In this document: one piece after another, positions 42,659-50,916 of the stretch
How the letters are laid out: each line of letters starts with the position of its first letter
How positions within the stretch are numbered: position 1 is the first letter of the stretch
DNA from: Nocardioides sp. J54
GTDB lineage: Bacteria; Actinomycetota; Actinomycetes; Propionibacteriales; Nocardioidaceae
Direction: 5' to 3'
NCBI RefSeq assembly: GCF_000519005.1
Contig: NZ_JAER01000008.1
Span: 62,001 to 126,000, forward strand
Length of the DNA stretch: 64,000 nt
Program-made: the position numbers and the translations under genes
The notes under the pieces: model-generated
Told to the model about the DNA's origin: nothing
The model's database searches: none
What the model saw: only the letters and a program-made list of their open reading frames with translations

Positions 42659-43414
42659 TCAGGCGGGCAGCGTGAGCGCGACCCGGCCGCGCAGCCGGAC
42701 CGCGCAGACCGCGGACTGCAGCGGCAGGTCGAGGACGAGCCCGTCGGGCGCGACCTCCACCCAGGCCTCGCCGGCGTCGCCGGACAGGTCGGGGTACCAG
42801 GTGGTGTCGTCGGCCTCGGGGCCCGGCGCGAGGTAGGTGTCGAGGACCTCCCACCACTCGATCTCGCCGGCCTCGCCGCGACGCATCAGGTCGACGAGGT
42901 CGTAGCGGCCCGGTCCGGTGAAGGCGGGCACGGCGACCGACAGCTCGGTCAGGGTCGTGGTGCCGAGGGGGACCGGCTCGGCCGACTCGACGCGGACGAC
43001 CAGCCAGTCCAGCGGGGCCGGGCCGTCGTCGTACGGCTCACCGCCGCGGCGGACCTCGACCTGGACCGGGAGGTCGCCCGCCAGAGTGCCCTGCTCGCCG
43101 CCGGTCAGGGTGAGCTCGACGGCGTCGGTCGCGGCGCCGGCCAGCCGCTCGCGACGGGCCTGCTGCTCCTGGCGCTCCGCGGCCTCGCGGCGCGCGGCCA
43201 CGTTCTCGGGGCGGGTGTCGGTGACCCGCTGCGCCCACTTCTCGGGGAGCACCGCCTCGAGGAGGGAGGTGCCCATCTCCTGCTGGGTGCGGCGGTCAAG
43301 GTCCTCCTGCGCGGCGCGGGCGTCGTCGCGCTCGCGGTTGTCGGTCGTCAGCAGCTCGGTCTTCTTCGCCTCGGCCCACTCCTTGCCGAGCTTCGCGATG
43401 TCCTTCCAGCCCAT
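42659..43414 (-). CDS. Hypothetical cytoplasmic protein with N-terminal coiled coil
   Basis: This 251-residue protein has no signal peptide or membrane helix. The first 95 residues are charged and helical (GKEWAEAKKTEL, RRTQQEMG, RREAAERQEQQARRERL), and the rest is a beta-rich domain with LDWLVVRVES and WWEVLDTYLAPGPEADDTTWYPD. I do not recognise the family. It converges with the dehydrogenase (15 bp between stops) and is separated from the catalase gene by a terminator hairpin, so it is probably monocistronic. Confidence 0.75.
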   Translation of the reverse strand: MGWKDIAKLGKEWAEAKKTELLTTDNRERDDARAAQEDLDRRTQQEMGTSLLEAVLPEKWAQRVTDTRPENVAARREAAERQEQQARRERLAGAATDAVELTLTGGEQGTLAGDLPVQVEVRRGGEPYDDGPAPLDWLVVRVESAEPVPLGTTTLTELSVAVPAFTGPGRYDLVDLMRRGEAGEIEWWEVLDTYLAPGPEADDTTWYPDLSGDAGEAWVEVAPDGLVLDLPLQSAVCAVRLRGRVALTLPA

Positions 43415-43489
43415 CGGGGCAGCGTAGGACGGTGCGGCACCCCGCAGGGCCCGAATCGGCGAAGCCGGCCGCCCCCGACCGAGGTCGGA

Positions 43490-43526
43490 GGGTCCGGCCC
43501 GACCGCCCCCGGGGCGGACCGGACCC
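43490..43526 (-). terminator. Hairpin downstream of the catalase gene
   Basis: GGGTCCGG (43490-43497) pairs with CCGGACCC (43519-43526), with inner CCGCCCC/GGGGCGG arms after an internal bulge. It lies about 22 bp after the catalase stop on the minus strand. No U-run is present. Confidence 0.6.
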
Positions 43527-43548
43527 TCCTGGTCTCGGGCGGGTCGGG

Positions 43549-45849
43549 TCAGACGGTCGCCTCGACCGGTGCGAACCGCTCCCAGGCCCGGTGGCTGCGC
43601 ATCAGAACCTGGACCTCGTCGAGCACCTCGCCCGGCGCGGCACCCGTGACGATGCCCGCCGCGTCGGCGGGCAGCCCGGCGGCGGCGAGTGCGTCGGCAC
43701 CGGCACCCCAGACACCGATCGCCTTGGCGTGGCGGAAGCACTCCTCCAGCATCAGCCGGACGCGGGGGTCCAGCGGCTGGGTCGGGTCGTCGACCTTGTG
43801 GTCCCGCACCGGGATCGCGTCCGGGGCAGGAGCCGGGCAGCCGGCGACCAGCAGGGCGTCGTACTCCACGGAGCGGCCGGTGCCGAAGGTGCGCTGCACG
43901 ACCGTGCCGTCGGAGAGCTTGCCGCCGTGCGGACCGACCACCAGTGCGACCATGCCGCGGTCGCCGATCGTCTCGACCAGGTCCTGCACGCCGTCGAGGT
44001 CACCCTCGTCGGCGACGACGATCCCGATGAGACGGCCGTCCGTCGGCCACTCCTGGCCGAGCTGCGACAGCGCCGGGCTGGGCACGACGTCGGGCAGCGG
44101 ACCGTCGGCGACGGGCGCCGGGAGGCCGAGCCCGGCGGCGACCTCGAAGCACAGCTCGGGGTCGATCTGCGCGAGCGCGAGCAGCTGCCGCTCCCGGATC
44201 GCCTGCTCGTAGCAGCGGCCCAGCTCGAAGGTGTAGGCGAGGATGATGTGCTGCTTCTCGACCGGCGTCATGCTCTGCCAGAACAGCCGGGCCTGGCTGT
44301 AGTGGTCGGCGAAGGACACCGGGACGTCGCGCTCCTTGACCGACTCCGCGACCCGGACCGGCACGTCGACGAAGGCGCCGTCGCGCGCGGCGCCGGCGAA
44401 GAACGGGCAGCCGCCGTCGAGCGAGTTCGGCTTGTACGGCGCGACGCCGGAGTGCACGGCGTGCTGGTGGAAGCCGTCGCGGAGCATGTCGTTGACCGGC
44501 GCGTGCGGCCGGTTGATCGGGATCTGGTTGAAGTTCGGCCCGCCGAGCCGGGTGAGCTGGGTGTCGACGTACGAGAACAGCCGGGTCTGCAGCAGCGGGT
44601 CGTTGGTGACGTCGATGCCCGGCACCAGGTTGCCGACGTGGAAGGCGACCTGCTCGGTCTCGGCGAAGAAGTTCGTCGGGTTGCCGGTCAGCGTCAGCAG
44701 GCCGATGGGCTGCACCGGCGCGAGCTCCTCGGGCACGATCTTGGTCGGGTCGAGCAGGTCGATGCCCTCGAAGGTCTCGTCCGCGGTGTCCTCGAACACC
44801 TGGACACCCAGCTCCCACTGGGGGTACGCGCCGGACTCGATGGCGTCGTACAGGTCGCGGCGGTGGAAGTCGGGGTCGATGCCGCCGATCATCTGCGCCT
44901 CCTCCCAGGTCAGGGAGTGCACGCCGAGCCTGGGCTTCCAGTGGAACTTCACCAGCGCCGTCTCGCCCTGGGCGTTGACGGTGCGGAAGGTGTGGACGCC
45001 GAAGCCCTCCATCGTCCGGTAGGACCGCGGGATCCCGCGGTCGGACATGTTCCAGATCGTGTGGTGCTGCGCCTCGGTGTGCAGCGAGACGAAGTCCCAG
45101 AAGGTGTCGTGCGCGCTCTGCGCCTGCGGGATCTCCCGGTCGGGGTGGGGCTTCCCGGCGTGGATGACGTCGGGGAACTTGATGCCGTCCTGGATGAAGA
45201 AGACCGGGATGTTGTTGGCCACCAGGTCGAAGACGCCCTCGCTGGTGTAGAACTTCGTCGCGAAGCCGCGGGTGTCGCGCACCGTGTCGGCCGAGCCGCG
45301 CGAGCCGAGCACCGTCGAGAACCGCACGAACACGGGGGTCTCGACGCCGCGGCCGAGGAACTTCGACTGGCAGATCGGCTTCGCGTTGCCGTAGCCGACG
45401 AAGACGCCGTGCGCGCCGGCACCGCGGGCGTGCACCACCCGCTCGGGGATCCGCTCGTGGTCGAAGTGCGTGATCTTCTCGCGCAGGTGGTGGTCCTGCA
45501 GCAGCGTCGGTCCCCGGCTCCCCGCCTTCAGCGAGTGGTCGCTGTCGCGCAGCCGCGCGCCGGTCGAGGTGGTGAGGAACTTGCCCTGCTGCGCCATGTC
45601 CTCGCGCGGCACGATCGTCTCCGCCCCCGTGGGGGTACGACGCTCCGGCGCGGCCTGGTCCGGCTTCGGCGGGAGCGGCTCGACCGGCTTGGTCGGCTCC
45701 TTCACCGTCGGCGGCTTCGCGCCGGGGACCCCCGGCGCCCGCTGGGCCTCGAGGCCCGCGACCTTCTCCAGCGCGGTCTCCGCCGCCTGGCTCACCGCAC
45801 TGCGCACGGCCTTCCGGACCACGCGCGCTGCCTTGCCACTGTCAACCAT
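43549..45849 (-). CDS. katE: Large-subunit monofunctional catalase (HPII/KatE type)
   Basis: This 766-residue heme catalase is the size of clade 2 enzymes. Catalytic H140 lies in ERVVHARGAGAHG, N212 in VANNIPVFFIQDG, and the heme-ligand Y426 in TRLFSYVDTQLTRLGGPN. The C-terminal flavodoxin-like domain (about 610-766, GRLIGIVVADEGDLDG) typical of HPII is complete. The first 70 residues are a Lys/Ala/Pro-rich extension (KPPTVKEPTKPVEPLPPKP) not needed for catalysis. It detoxifies hydrogen peroxide in the cytoplasm, probably in stationary phase. ATG start after an AGGGAG-like site. Confidence 0.96.
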   Translation of the reverse strand: MVDSGKAARVVRKAVRSAVSQAAETALEKVAGLEAQRAPGVPGAKPPTVKEPTKPVEPLPPKPDQAAPERRTPTGAETIVPREDMAQQGKFLTTSTGARLRDSDHSLKAGSRGPTLLQDHHLREKITHFDHERIPERVVHARGAGAHGVFVGYGNAKPICQSKFLGRGVETPVFVRFSTVLGSRGSADTVRDTRGFATKFYTSEGVFDLVANNIPVFFIQDGIKFPDVIHAGKPHPDREIPQAQSAHDTFWDFVSLHTEAQHHTIWNMSDRGIPRSYRTMEGFGVHTFRTVNAQGETALVKFHWKPRLGVHSLTWEEAQMIGGIDPDFHRRDLYDAIESGAYPQWELGVQVFEDTADETFEGIDLLDPTKIVPEELAPVQPIGLLTLTGNPTNFFAETEQVAFHVGNLVPGIDVTNDPLLQTRLFSYVDTQLTRLGGPNFNQIPINRPHAPVNDMLRDGFHQHAVHSGVAPYKPNSLDGGCPFFAGAARDGAFVDVPVRVAESVKERDVPVSFADHYSQARLFWQSMTPVEKQHIILAYTFELGRCYEQAIRERQLLALAQIDPELCFEVAAGLGLPAPVADGPLPDVVPSPALSQLGQEWPTDGRLIGIVVADEGDLDGVQDLVETIGDRGMVALVVGPHGGKLSDGTVVQRTFGTGRSVEYDALLVAGCPAPAPDAIPVRDHKVDDPTQPLDPRVRLMLEECFRHAKAIGVWGAGADALAAAGLPADAAGIVTGAAPGEVLDEVQVLMRSHRAWERFAPVEATV

Positions 45850-45920
45850 GGGGGGGCTCCCTCTCGTCGAGACGTCCCCGCGCCGTACCCGTGCGGAGAG
45901 GGTTTGATCCGGTCGCCGGC

Positions 45921-47702
45921 TCAGCCGGTCACCATCACCTGGGCAGCGGTCTCCTTCACCTTCGCGTTGGCCCACCGCATCTGGCGCAGGGTCTGGGGGT
46001 GGCAGTCCTCCGCGACGGCCAGCAGCCGCTCGTCCTTCATCGCCTGCGCCGTCTGGGCCAGGACCTCCCAGTCGAGGGACACGCCGGCGGCCGTGCGGTG
46101 GAGGTGGCGCAGGTCGAGCCGGCGCGACAGGTCGACGAGGATGTCGAGGTCCGGCCGTGCCTCCCCGGGCGGTTCGACCGCCTTCTCGGAGAGGTGGACC
46201 GTGCGGTCGACGTTGGTGAAGGTCCCGGTCTTCTCCCCCCAGGTCGCCGCAGGGAGCACCACGTCGGCGAGCTGCGCGGTCTCGGTCAGGAAGAGGTCCT
46301 GCACGACGAGGAAGAGCCGGTCCTGCGACAGCAGGGACCGGATCCGCCCCAGCTCGGGGAGCGACACCGCCGGGTTGGTCCCCGACACGTGCAGGAACCT
46401 GATGGAGCCGTCCTCGACGTACCGCATGATCTGCATGAGGTGGGTCGGGGCCGTGTAGTGCGGGATCTCCATCGGGTCGATGTTCCAGACCCGGGCGAGG
46501 TCCTGGACGTGGGCGTCGTTGGACCAGTTGCGGAAGCCGGCGAGGTCCCCGTCCGCGCCGCACTCACGGGTGTTCTGCGCCGTCGGCTGCCCGTTCATCT
46601 GCAGCAGGCCGCAACCCGGGCGGCCGAGCATCCCGCGCACGATGTGCACGTTGTTCACCTGCACGGCGGCCGCCGTGGCCTGGTGGGACTGGTAGAAGCC
46701 CTGCAGCACGGTCGACACGAGTCGGTCCGCCGAGCCGATCAGGCGTGCCGCCTCACGCAGGTCGCCTGCAGGGACACCGCACACCTCGGCTGCTCGCTCG
46801 ACGGTCGTGCCCGCGACCATCTTCTGCAGCTCCGCGAAGCCCACGGCGTGGGCGTCGACGTACTCGTGGTCGACCCAGTCGTTCTCCAGCAGCTCGTGCA
46901 GGAGGGCGTTCATCAGCATCACGTTCGTGCCGGGCCGCGGCGCGAGGTGGACGGTGGCGTGCTCGGCGACCGGGGTGCGGCGGGGGTCGACGCAGACGAG
47001 GGCGGGCGGCTCGGGACCCTCCAGCCGGTCGAGGATCCTGCTCCACAGCACCGTCTGCGTCTCGGCCATGTTGTGCCCGTAGAGGCAGAGGACGTCGGCG
47101 TGGTCGATGTCGCTGTAGGACCCCGGCTGGCCGTCGCAGGCGAAGGACTCCTTGAGCGCCGCGGCCGCCGTCGCCGTGCACAGGCGGGTGTTGCCGTCGA
47201 CGTGGTTGGTGCCGATGCCACCGTGCGCGATCAGGCCGAGGGTGTAGTACTCCTCGAGGAAGAGCTGGCCAGAGGTGTAGAAGCCGATGGAGGACGGTCC
47301 GCGCTCGTCGAGCAGCTGCCTGGCCCGGCCCGCGACGGCGTCCATCGCGGTGTCCCAGTCGGTCTCGACCAGCTCACCACCGCGCCTGATGAGCGGCCTG
47401 GCCAGCCGGTCCTCGGACGCGTTGGCCTGCCAGCCGAAGAGGTCCTTGGGACCGAGTCGGCCGTGGTTGATCCGGTCGGTGGCCCGACCGCGCACCCCGA
47501 CGATCCGCCCGTCCCTCACGGCGATGTCCATCGCGTCGCCGTTGGAGTGCAGGATCGAGGCCGACTGCACCCACCGGTCGACGTCGTCGGGCTGGAGCCC
47601 GTCGGCGAGGTGGGTGTCGACGCGCACCGGCCACTCCTCGCCCGGTCCGTACGGCGTCCGGGACCCCCACGGCTCGGCGATCCGGTCCACACGCTTGCCC
47701 AT
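45921..47702 (-). CDS. Molybdopterin oxidoreductase lacking the N-terminal Fe-S cysteines
   Basis: This 593-residue protein of the DMSO reductase superfamily is related to nitrate reductase and formate dehydrogenase. The Mo-cofactor body is clear: GQLFLEEYYTLGLIAHGGIG, HADVLCLYGHNMAETQTV, VCVDPRRTPVAEHA and HVSGTNPAVSLPELGRIR. At the N-terminus, where a CxxCxxxC...C cluster is expected, the sequence reads WVQSASILHSNGDAMDIAV and GRLGPKDLF, with no cysteines. It also ends soon after the ADVVLPAATWGEKTGTFTN motif without a full C-terminal dinucleotide-binding domain. Start ATG 47702 follows AAGGGGG. Substrate unknown; the catalase follows downstream. Confidence 0.82.
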   Translation of the reverse strand: MGKRVDRIAEPWGSRTPYGPGEEWPVRVDTHLADGLQPDDVDRWVQSASILHSNGDAMDIAVRDGRIVGVRGRATDRINHGRLGPKDLFGWQANASEDRLARPLIRRGGELVETDWDTAMDAVAGRARQLLDERGPSSIGFYTSGQLFLEEYYTLGLIAHGGIGTNHVDGNTRLCTATAAAALKESFACDGQPGSYSDIDHADVLCLYGHNMAETQTVLWSRILDRLEGPEPPALVCVDPRRTPVAEHATVHLAPRPGTNVMLMNALLHELLENDWVDHEYVDAHAVGFAELQKMVAGTTVERAAEVCGVPAGDLREAARLIGSADRLVSTVLQGFYQSHQATAAAVQVNNVHIVRGMLGRPGCGLLQMNGQPTAQNTRECGADGDLAGFRNWSNDAHVQDLARVWNIDPMEIPHYTAPTHLMQIMRYVEDGSIRFLHVSGTNPAVSLPELGRIRSLLSQDRLFLVVQDLFLTETAQLADVVLPAATWGEKTGTFTNVDRTVHLSEKAVEPPGEARPDLDILVDLSRRLDLRHLHRTAAGVSLDWEVLAQTAQAMKDERLLAVAEDCHPQTLRQMRWANAKVKETAAQVMVTG

Positions 47703-47821
47703 CCGTCCCCCTTGCTCGTCGGCATGTCCGTCGGCGGGCGGGAGGGCAGGAACAGGTCGCCTCGCGGCGGGCACCCCCGCGCCGTACCCCCTGCCCGGCA
47801 GGGCATCCGGTGCCGGGCACG

Positions 47822-47854
47822 ACGACGCCCCGGACCGGTGGTCCGGGGCGTCGT
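47822..47854 (-). terminator. 15-bp perfect hairpin downstream of the DUF6458 gene
   Basis: ACGACGCCCCGGACC (47822-47836) pairs perfectly with GGTCCGGGGCGTCGT (47840-47854) over a GGT loop. It lies about 50 bp after the small membrane protein stop and before the molybdopterin gene. There is no U-tract on either side. Confidence 0.65.
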
Positions 47855-47875
47855 GGTGTCGAGCTGTTGCGCCCG

Positions 47876-47908
47876 CTGATCAGTGGCTGATCAGTGGCTG
47901 ATCAGTAC
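47876..47908 (-). repeat. 11-bp tandem repeat spanning the DUF6458 stop codon
   Basis: Three head-to-tail copies of CTGATCAGTGG (the last ends AC) each contain the palindrome TGATCA. On the minus strand the first TGA is the stop codon of the small membrane protein, and two more TGATCAG units follow at 11-bp steps. Confidence 0.85.
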
Positions 47909-48114
47909 ACGCGGCGGTCGTCGCGGTGGACGACCTCCTCGCGGCGGCGCCACGGCGGCGCGTAGAGCAGCGAGAGCACGATGGCGACGATGCCGGCGAC
48001 GATCAGGATCGTGCCGAGCGCGCCGTCGTTGATGAACTCCAGGTCCACGGTGATGACGTCGAGCGCCAGGATCGCACCGAGGACCAGCAGGACGATGCCG
48101 AGTCCGATGTACAT
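47902..48114 (-). CDS. DUF6458-like small membrane protein
   Basis: This 70-residue protein has two membrane helices (about residues 3-22 and 34-52), separated by a short acidic turn with DLEFINDG, and a basic C-terminal tail PPWRRREEVVHRDDRR. This pattern is typical of DUF6458 proteins common in Nocardioides and relatives (from memory). No function is known. It follows another, even smaller single-helix protein gene by 25 bp on the same strand. Confidence 0.78.
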   Translation of the reverse strand: MYIGLGIVLLVLGAILALDVITVDLEFINDGALGTILIVAGIVAIVLSLLYAPPWRRREEVVHRDDRRVY

Positions 48115-48139
48115 GTCTTCCCCTAGTTTTCTTTCCGGC

Positions 48140-48253
48140 TCAGGTCAGGGCCATCACGAGCACGGCGGCCATGGCCAGGACGGACAGGACCAGGACGAGT
48201 CCCGAGAACTCATCGACCTCGGTCGTGTCGGTGTGGTGCTGCTGGACGGTCAT
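48140..48253 (-). CDS. 37-residue single-helix membrane protein
   Basis: The ATG is preceded by GGGGGGAAGAG, a strong ribosome-binding site. The peptide has an acidic, His-containing head (MTVQQHHTDTTEVDEFSG) and one membrane helix to the C-terminus (LVLVLSVLAMAAVLVMALT). Negative residues before the helix suggest N-out topology. It lies 25 bp upstream of the DUF6458-like gene and is probably cotranscribed. I do not recognise a family. Confidence 0.6.
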   Translation of the reverse strand: MTVQQHHTDTTEVDEFSGLVLVLSVLAMAAVLVMALT

Positions 48254-48446
48254 CTCTTCCCCCCTGGTGTCGAGCCATCCACGACTGGACGACTGGTACC
48301 CCGGGGTGGCTGGTCCAGACCGGTCCAGCGTTTTCGAGGACAGCCGTCCCCCTTGCGTCGGCGCTCGACCGGCCGTGCCCTGCTGGGCGGCTAGGGAGGG
48401 GCGCCAGGGGTACGGCCCGGGCTGATCGGCCACTCGAGGAGGAACG

Positions 48447-49595
48447 ATGAAGGCGATGGTCTACCGCGGCCCCTACCGCGTCCGGGTCGAGGAGAAGCCG
48501 CGGCCACGGATCGAGCACCCGGGCGACGCGATCGTGCGGGTGGAGCTGGCCGCGATCTGCGGCTCGGACCTGCACCTCTACCACGGGATGATGCCGGACA
48601 CCCGCGTCGGGACGACGTTCGGCCACGAGTTCATCGGCGTGGTCGACGAGGTCGGCCCGGAGGTGCGGCACCTGCAGGTCGGCGACCGGGTGATGGTGCC
48701 GTTCAACGTCTTCTGCGGGACCTGCTGGTTCTGCTCGCGCGGCCTCTACTCCAACTGCCACAACGTCAACCCCAACGCCACGGCGGTGGGCGGGATCTAC
48801 GGCTACTCCCACACGACCGGCGGGTACGACGGCGGGCAGGCCGAGCTGGTGCGGGTGCCCTTCGCCGACGTCGGTCCCACGGTGATCCCGGACTGGATGA
48901 GCGACGAGGACGCGCTGATGTGCACCGACGCGCTGCCGACCGGCTACTTCGGCGCCCAGCTCGGCGGCATCGCCGAGGGTGACGTCGTCGTGGTGCTCGG
49001 CGCCGGCCCGGTCGGGCTCTACGCGGCGAGGAGCGCGTGGCTCATGGGCGCCGGGCGCGTCATCGTGGTCGACCACCTCGACTACCGGCTGCAGAAGGCC
49101 GCGGACTTCGCGCACGCCGAGACGCTCGACTTCGGGCAGGTGCGCGACGTCGTGGTGGAGCTGAAGAAGCAGACCGACCACCTGGGCGCGGACGTCGTCA
49201 TCGACGCCGTCGGCGCGGAGGCCGACGGCAACCTGCTCCAGCACGTCTCGTCGGCGAAGCTCAAGCTGCAGGGCGGGTCGCCGATCGCGCTGAACTGGGC
49301 GATCGACTCGGCGCGCAAGGGCGGCACGGTCGCCGTGGTCGGTGCCTACGGCCCGATGTTCAGCCTCGTGAAGTTCGGCGACGCGCTCAACAAGGGGCTG
49401 ACGATGCGGATGAACCAGTGCCCGGTCAAGCGCCAGTGGCCGCGTCTCTTCGAACACATCCGGGCCGGTCACCTGCGCCCCAGCGAGCTGGTCACCCACC
49501 GCATCCCGCTGGAGCACGTCGCGGAGGGCTACCACATGTTCTCGGCCAAGCTCGACGACTGCATCAAGCCCGTCATCACGCCGAGCGCCGCCTGA
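48447..49595 (+). CDS. Zinc-dependent alcohol dehydrogenase (formaldehyde dehydrogenase-like)
   Basis: This 382-residue medium-chain dehydrogenase has these features: catalytic zinc region AAICGSDLHLYHGMMP, GHEFIGVVDEVGPEV, four structural cysteines in FCGTCWFCSRGLYSNC, NAD-binding VVVLGAGPVGLYAAR, and the long insertion with NPNATAVGGIYGYSHTTGGYDGGQAEL that marks the glutathione-independent formaldehyde dehydrogenase/threonine-dehydrogenase-like branch. The substrate may be formaldehyde or another small aldehyde or alcohol. ATG with GAGGAACG upstream. A frameshifted hypothetical gene follows 14 bp later and may be cotranscribed. Confidence 0.9.
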   Translation: MKAMVYRGPYRVRVEEKPRPRIEHPGDAIVRVELAAICGSDLHLYHGMMPDTRVGTTFGHEFIGVVDEVGPEVRHLQVGDRVMVPFNVFCGTCWFCSRGLYSNCHNVNPNATAVGGIYGYSHTTGGYDGGQAELVRVPFADVGPTVIPDWMSDEDALMCTDALPTGYFGAQLGGIAEGDVVVVLGAGPVGLYAARSAWLMGAGRVIVVDHLDYRLQKAADFAHAETLDFGQVRDVVVELKKQTDHLGADVVIDAVGAEADGNLLQHVSSAKLKLQGGSPIALNWAIDSARKGGTVAVVGAYGPMFSLVKFGDALNKGLTMRMNQCPVKRQWPRLFEHIRAGHLRPSELVTHRIPLEHVAEGYHMFSAKLDDCIKPVITPSAA

Positions 49596-49609
49596 ACCCG
49601 AAGGGACCG

Positions 49610-50195
49610 ATGATGAGCGACACGCCCTACGCCGCCACCGCCCGACGCGGCATCCCGTCCGCGGACGAGCTGCGCGCCCGGATCCCCGGCTGGGGAGCCG
49701 ACCTCGACCCGGCCGACCGTCCGTCGTACCCGCGCGAGGTCGACGGGCGGTCCACCCGCGTCCCGTGGGACCTCCCCGAGCAGCAACCGGAACCCCAGCC
49801 GCGGGAGCGGTCGATCGAGCACGCCCGGCTCACCCCGGTCTTCGGCACCAGCGTCCCGCTGCGCGGCCTGTCCGGTGCCGTCCGACGGCTCGCCTACCGC
49901 CGGTTCAGCGAGGCCCGGCCCGCACTGGCTGCTCCTGCTGGGCGCGGACCGGATCGACGTCGTCGAGCAGACCGCCGTCGCGCTGGTCCGCGGCCGGCCG
50001 GACGACCCGGTCACCGAGACCGGCATCCGGGCCGAGCTCACCCGCGACGGCTTGGCCTCCCGGGTGGGGCGCGGTCGTTTGGACGTGCGCCACCAGGCGC
50101 TGGACCCGGTCGTCGTCGCACTGCCGTGGGCACTCGGCGCGTGGGCGGCGGTCCGAGGCGCCCGCGCCGTCCGCCGGGCCGTCAGGTCGAGCTGA
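49610..50195 (+). pseudogene. Hypothetical gene with one frameshift
   Basis: Reading from ATG 49610 (or 49613, with AAGGGACCG upstream) gives about 104 good codons ending ...LAYRRFSEAR. The frame then becomes Arg/Gly-rich nonsense. Shifting frame at about 49913-49923 restores HWLLLLGADRIDVVEQTAVALVRGRPDD and runs to a TGA at 50195, for about 195 residues in all. The N-terminal half is a polar linker rich in Pro/Glu (EQQPEPQPRERS), and the C-terminal half has one membrane-like stretch. I do not know the family. It may be real decay or a sequencing indel. Confidence 0.65.
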
Positions 50196-50709
50196 CCCCG
50201 TCCCGGTCGGCGCCGACCCGGTCGGCGCCGGCCCGGTGCAGCAGCCAGCCGCCCACGACGAGGACGGCACCGAGGGCGAGGAACCCGAGGTCCCACGCGA
50301 GCGGTGCGGACAGGTCGTCGCGGACGTGGTGGACCCCGAGCAGGTGGTGGTCGACGACGCCCTCGACCACGTTGAACAGGCCCCACCCGGCGAGGGCGAG
50401 GCCGACGTGGAAGGACCAGCGCGGCGACAGTCGCCCGGCGCGCCACGCGCGGAACGTGCAGATCGTGGCTGCGAGCAGGCACACCCAGGCGGCCGCGTGG
50501 AACAGCCCGTCGGCGAGCGTGTTCGCCTCCAGCCCGGCCACGGTGGTCGTCGGGTAGTCGTCCACGTGGCTGACCATGTGGTGCCACTGCAGCACCTGGT
50601 GCAGCACGATCCCGTCGACGAAGGCACCGAAGCCGATCCCGTAGAGGAGACCGACTGCCCGCGTCGGCCGGGCGCCCTGGGGGAGGTGTGCGGGGCTGGC
50701 TGCCGTCAT
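50182..50709 (-). CDS. DUF2243-type membrane protein
   Basis: This 175-residue protein has four membrane helices and the DUF2243 hallmarks GIGFGAFVDGIVLHQVLQWHHM and WGLFNVVEGVVDHHLLGVHHVR. The many conserved His and Asp residues inside helices suggest a metal or heme site. Function is unknown. The ATG at 50709 starts the protein; its 3' end overlaps that of the convergent frameshifted gene by 14 bp. Confidence 0.88.
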   Translation of the reverse strand: MTAASPAHLPQGARPTRAVGLLYGIGFGAFVDGIVLHQVLQWHHMVSHVDDYPTTTVAGLEANTLADGLFHAAAWVCLLAATICTFRAWRAGRLSPRWSFHVGLALAGWGLFNVVEGVVDHHLLGVHHVRDDLSAPLAWDLGFLALGAVLVVGGWLLHRAGADRVGADRDGVSST

Positions 50710-50784
50710 GCCCGACGCGGTACCCGCACCGGGCGCGACAAAATCGCTGTCGCCCACCCCGCTGCGACCCGTACAGTCCACGCC

Positions 50785-50823
50785 ATGTGCTGCTACGCGA
50801 AGAAGCCCTGGTCGAGCCGCTGA
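50785..50823 (+). CDS. 12-residue leader peptide upstream of the ABC-F gene
   Basis: ATG at 50785 encodes MCCYAKKPWSSR and stops at TGA 50821-50823. A -10-like TACAGT (50772-50777) ends 7 bp before the ATG, so transcription probably starts at the A of the ATG and the ORF is leaderless. It begins 132 bp before the ABC-F start codon and is followed at once by RNA segments able to form alternative hairpins. This is the set-up of ribosome-sensing leader peptides. There is no homology evidence, only position, promoter and structure. Confidence 0.6.
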   Translation: MCCYAKKPWSSR

Positions 50824-50891
50824 CGGCGGCAGACCCCGACTGACCTCTCGCCGCCGTCCGGATACCGCCGGGCGGCCCGCGTGCTGCCCGG
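50824..50891 (+). promoter_or_regulatory. Candidate four-segment transcription attenuator
   Basis: Segment 1 CGGCGGC (50824-50830, right after the leader stop) is complementary to segment 2 GCCGCCG (50850-50856). Segment 2 extended, GCCGTCCGG (50853-50861), pairs with segment 3 CCGGGCGGC (50868-50876) over 9 bp including one G-U. Segment 3 pairs with segment 4 GCTGCCCGG (50883-50891), also 9 bp with one G-U, loop CCGCGT. Pairings 1:2 plus 3:4 exclude 2:3. No U-tract follows 3:4, which is usual for actinobacterial terminators. Confidence 0.6.
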
Positions 50892-50916
50892 CTCCCGACG
50901 AGCCGAGAGATCACGC

